Part shown: piece by piece, positions 60,511-64,000 of the stretch
Layout: each line of letters begins with the position of its first letter
How positions within the stretch are numbered: the stretch's first letter is position 1
Source of the DNA: Tillus elongatus
Lineage: Eukaryota > Arthropoda > Insecta > Coleoptera > Cleridae
NCBI GenBank assembly: GCA_964006375.1
Contig: OZ023269.1
Span: 58,133,279 to 58,197,278, forward strand
Direction of reading: 5' to 3'
Length of the DNA stretch: 64,000 nt
Notes under the pieces: model-generated
The model's input: only the letters and a program-made list of their open reading frames with translations
The model's database searches: none
Told to the model about the DNA's origin: nothing
Program-made: the position numbers and the translations under genes

Positions 60511-61151
60511 ACCATTTCTTATGAGAGTTTATATTATAATAATAACGAATTACGACAAAATACAAGAATTTGCAGCTGTTTGTTATGTTAACAGGTTACA
60601 ATCTTTACAATCTCTGTTCAGGTTAGGTTTCTGAGTTGTTAACTTAAAATACTCATGCGGAACTAGGGCAGCCAAAGTACAATTGGGACGGCACAAATGG
60701 CAGAACGCCATATTGTCATATTGTCTAAAATATAATTATGGATTTCATTTAAAATATTATAAGAAATAGGTAATTCATAATTTATGGTGGGTATTAAACC
60801 CCAATTATTCGATGGATTTAATTTTTTGATTAACTTTTATTTTTGATCAATAAATTCAAATATGTGTATGCCAATATTGTTTAGCATTTTAGGTTTCAAA
60901 TGAAATTTTATTATATTTGACAACCCGGCTCATTTATATTTAATTGGGAGGTAACTATTGTGACTTTGGTCGATTTTTAAATTACCTACTCTAAAGTAAA
61001 CACATTCATACTCTGACCACCCCTGTCAACTTTGAATGTGCGAAATGCCTTACGGAATCCGAACTGATGTCGTAGATTGTGTATTTAAAAAAAAATATTT
61101 TCGAATAACTTCTTTTCTCCTGGGCCATTTAACTCGAAATTTGGTGAACAG

Positions 61152-61152
<1 letters not shown>
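60511..61152. other. unassigned
   Basis: Would be intronic or upstream if the zinc-finger gene is real. No further finger exon was recognised. Confidence 0.4.
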
Positions 61153-61223
<71 letters not shown>

Positions 61224-61290
61224 GTGTGTGTGTGTGTAAACATATAAAAATCGAAACGATCCTTGGATATGGGTTCTGGAGGCCCTAATT
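61153..61290 (-). repeat. (TA)n-(GT)n and reversed module A
   Basis: (TA)n to 61222, (GT)n 61224-61237, then 'ccttggatatgggttctggaggccctaattcg', the inner part of module A in reverse. It is cut off at about 61290, where the ~140-bp satellite starts. Confidence 0.7.
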
Positions 61291-62670
61291 CGTCACATCT
61301 CTCGTTTGGCTCTGATTACCGAGCTATCGGTGACTGTTTGTTTCAAGATGTTTATATACGACTAAAAAGAAGAAAAACGTAATTAGTCACATCTCTCGTT
61401 TGACTCTGGTTACCGAGCTATCGGACAAACTTTGAAAAAATACCAATTTTTTTGTTTCAAGATATATCACTGAATCTGTTGGTGGATTCAAATATACTAC
61501 TAAAATGAAGAAAAACGTATTTTGTCACATCTCTCTTTTGACTCTGATTACCGTGGTATCGGATGACAAAATTAGAAAAAATACCTGGTTCCGAACTAGG
61601 TGGCGACACGTTCACCACTCACTTAGACCTTTTTTTTTTGTTTCAATATGTTTCACTGAATCTGTTACTGGATTCAAATCTACTACTAAAAAGAAGAAAA
61701 ATGTATTATGCCGCATATCTCGTTGGACTCAGGTTACCGAGCTATAGGATGACAAATTTTGAAAAAATATAAACATTTTTTGTTTCAAGATATACTACTA
61801 AAATGAAGAAAATCGTATTTTGTCCCATCTCTCGTTTGACTCTGATTACCAAGCTATCGGAAGACAAAGTTTGAAAAAACACCAAATTTTTTTGTTTCAA
61901 GATGTTACTGTTACTGGACTCAAATATACCACAAAAAGGAAGCAAAATGTATTAAGCCGCATCTCTCGTTTGACTCTTATTACCGAGGTATCGGATAACA
62001 AACTTTAAAAACACCAATTTTTTTTTGGTTTCAAGATGTTTCACTGAATCTGTTGGTGGATTTAGATATACTACCAAAAAGGAAGAAAATGTATTAAGCC
62101 GCATCTCTTGTTTGACTCTGATTACCGAGCTATCGGATGACAAATTTGAAAAAATTCCAACATTTTATGTTTCACTGAATCTGTTTGTAGATTCAAATAT
62201 ACTACTAAAGAAGAAAAATGTATTAAGCCGCATCTCTCGTTTGACTCCGATTACTGAGCTATCGGTGACAAAATTTGAAATAATACATTTTTTTGTTGTT
62301 TCAAGATGTTTCACTGAATCTGTTGCTGGATTCAAATATACTACTAAAATGAAGAAAAACGTATTTTGTCACATCTCTCGTTTGACTCTAATTACCGAAT
62401 TACGGATGACAAAATTCTAAAAAATACCAAATTTTGTTGTTTCGAGATGTTTCACTAAATCTGTTACTGGATTCAAATATACTACTAAAAAGAAAAAAAA
62501 ATTAAACCGCGTCTCTCGTTTGATTCTGGGTACCGAGCTATCGGATGAAAATGCTTGAAAAAATACCAACCTTTTTTGTCTCAAGATGTTTCACTTAATC
62601 TGTTACTGGATTCAAATATACTACTAAAAAGAAGAAAAATGTATTAAACCGCATCTCTCGGTTGACTATA
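61288..62670. repeat. ~140-bp satellite, main array
   Basis: About ten monomers. Using 'cgtttgactctgattacc' as a marker, units start near 61296, 61388, 61526, 61715, 61822, 61960, 62100, 62229, 62369, 62509 and 62649; most spacings are 138-140 bp. Each also has 'tgtttcactgaatctgtt' and 'ggattcaaatatactactaaaa'. One unit carries a 48-bp insertion near 61590-61635. Frames across it are artefacts. Confidence 0.9.
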
Positions 62671-62725
62671 CGTAGTATTATAAACCAGGATTTGATAATT
62701 TCCCTTTATATTTGTGAGCTTTTTC

Positions 62726-62944
<219 letters not shown>

Positions 62945-62974
62945 CGACATTGTGTACTCAGCTTCTTGTAAAAA

Positions 62975-63451
62975 ATAAGTGGCAGCCGAATCGTCTTGTC
63001 TAGTATTTTCAACTTCAGTCGCCATTAAAATATCAGCATGAGCAATAGTACCTACGGACGTCACACCTTCAGTGCTTTCCTGAAACATTTTCTTAACATA
63101 CGTAGTATTTTCTTTTTCGCCACAATTATCCTGCAGCTCGTTTCCTGTAGATTTTTTATTTCTCAAATAATAAACTAACTTTCTAGAATTCTGATTCTTT
63201 TCATCTGTACGATTTTCCTGCAGATTTTCTTTTAGGTTAGGTGTTATAACTAATGATTTCTCAAAAGCAAGGTATGACGTTTTACATAAGTTCAGAAATT
63301 TATCCTTAAAGTATAAATAGTTTCGATTGAAGATGGTAAGTAGTCTATTTTGATATGTTTTTGTGGCTAGATTAAGGTATTTGCAAAGTTTTGGGTACAA
63401 GCCATCGGGATCACTTCTACAGTTCGAAATTATCAGTCTTAATTGAAACAT
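62975..63451 (-). CDS. hypothetical ORF, no recognised family
   Basis: About 160 codons without a stop on the minus strand, starting MFQLRLIISNCRSDPDGL. It is rich in Leu, Lys, Asn and Glu and continues in frame into the microsatellite, where the product would be pure His-Thr then Tyr-Ile. The real C-terminus, if any, must be before 62945. No domain, signal peptide or membrane segment was recognised, and no splice context was established. It could be an exon, a relic of a retroelement gag, or chance. Confidence 0.3.
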
Positions 63452-64000
63452 CGCAGGCTAGTTGAACTGCTCTACTTGAAATTTGAAAAACACAATATAA
63501 GCTACAAAAACCATTGGAAAACAAACGTGGTTGTTTTCCTACCTCACAAAGATACAACATTGATTATCAGTAATAGGATATATCTAAAAAGTAATTCAGG
63601 TTCGATTAATGAGCTCTGTAATAACTCTTGGAAATGTTAAATGAAGAACACACCTCACCTACTTAAATACTAAATTAAATAAAATTATCAAACTTAGGTA
63701 AAAAAAAAGTATTTTCGGATACAAACTTAAACTCAAACTCAACAAAATTGGAAGTTTTTTGTTACATTTTCTTTCAAAAAAGGAATAAGGCCTGTTTCTA
63801 TGGCTTATTCCGAAACTAATTCCTAACGCAGGACAAAACTAAAAATTATTTTAAATCGTCAATAAATCTCAAAAAATTAAAGGTAATAACGACAGATAAA
63901 AATAGAGAATAAGAAAATAAACTGGCTAAGGTGAAAGAAAAAGCTTAAATTAAACAACTAATGTATGGGGAGAGGTGGCATGAAAGGGACAAGCATTGGA
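63452..64000. other. unassigned
   Basis: No feature recognised up to the window end. Confidence 0.4.

Noticed and set aside
61505..62420. Serine/threonine-rich ORFs over the satellite
   Set aside because: They are generated by the 140-bp monomer and shift frame between units.
61288..62670. CRISPR array
   Set aside because: Repeats are head-to-tail ~140-bp monomers without unique spacers, in a eukaryotic context.

Overview
The window is A+T-rich eukaryotic DNA, almost certainly from an insect, and almost all of it is transposable-element sequence. The evidence is three endogenous errantivirus-type (Ty3/Gypsy with env) retroelements, a BEL/Pao element, two lineages of non-LTR retrotransposon, hAT, piggyBac and IS630/Tc1-type DNA transposons, tRNA-derived SINEs with target-site duplications (TSDs), and about a dozen (TA)n tracts of 70-150 bp. 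No bacterial gene organisation is present. The species cannot be fixed from the sequence. The only candidate host gene is the 3' end of a C2H2 zinc-finger gene on the minus strand at 60.0-60.45 kb, recognised from two exons with matching splice phases.

Layout. 0-6.4 kb: (TA)n repeats, a Tc1-like MITE, a decayed CR1/Jockey-type LINE (-) carrying a SINE, and a TA-core element interrupted by a hAT MITE. 6.4-12 kb: an endonuclease fragment of a LINE, then errantivirus relic G1 (+), split by a 2.1 kb terminal-inverted-repeat element; a hammerhead-ribozyme-like fold lies at 10.7 kb. 12.1-20.7 kb: a BEL/Pao element (-) whose LTRs contain ~145-bp tandem repeats; errantivirus G2 (-) lies inside its integrase region and two SINEs lie inside its 5' LTR. 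21-22.5 kb: a piggyBac fragment and a second hammerhead-like fold. 22.8-29.3 kb: an almost full-length I-like LINE (-) with ORF1, endonuclease, RT and RNase H, interrupted by a complete 1.4 kb TA-core element. 29.3-33.3 kb: mostly unassigned, with a second SINE family. 33.35-40.65 kb: errantivirus G3 (+), complete from LTR to LTR with a CGCG TSD. 41.3-47.5 kb: TA-core repeat, satellite array, hAT MITE, hAT transposase remnant, another TA-core copy and a non-autonomous hAT. 49.3-52.0 kb: a second copy of that hAT, carrying an IS630/Tc1-type transposon with ~480-bp inverted repeats. 52.1-59.25 kb: errantivirus G4 (-). 59.4-64 kb: LINE fragment, zinc-finger exons, a second array of the ~140-bp satellite, and a long TA/GT tract.

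How the parts relate. Nesting gives a relative chronology: the BEL/Pao element predates G2 and the SINEs; the I-like LINE predates the TA-core element inside it; the hAT copy predates the transposon inside it. The most unusual signals are the TA-core interspersed repeat family (hairpin ends, T-run insertion, associated satellites; best explained as Helentron-type non-autonomous elements), two well-formed hammerhead ribozyme motifs, and the degenerate one-finger-per-exon zinc-finger gene. Every retroelement and transposase reading frame examined carries stops, frameshifts, deletions or active-site changes, so nothing here looks autonomously active.
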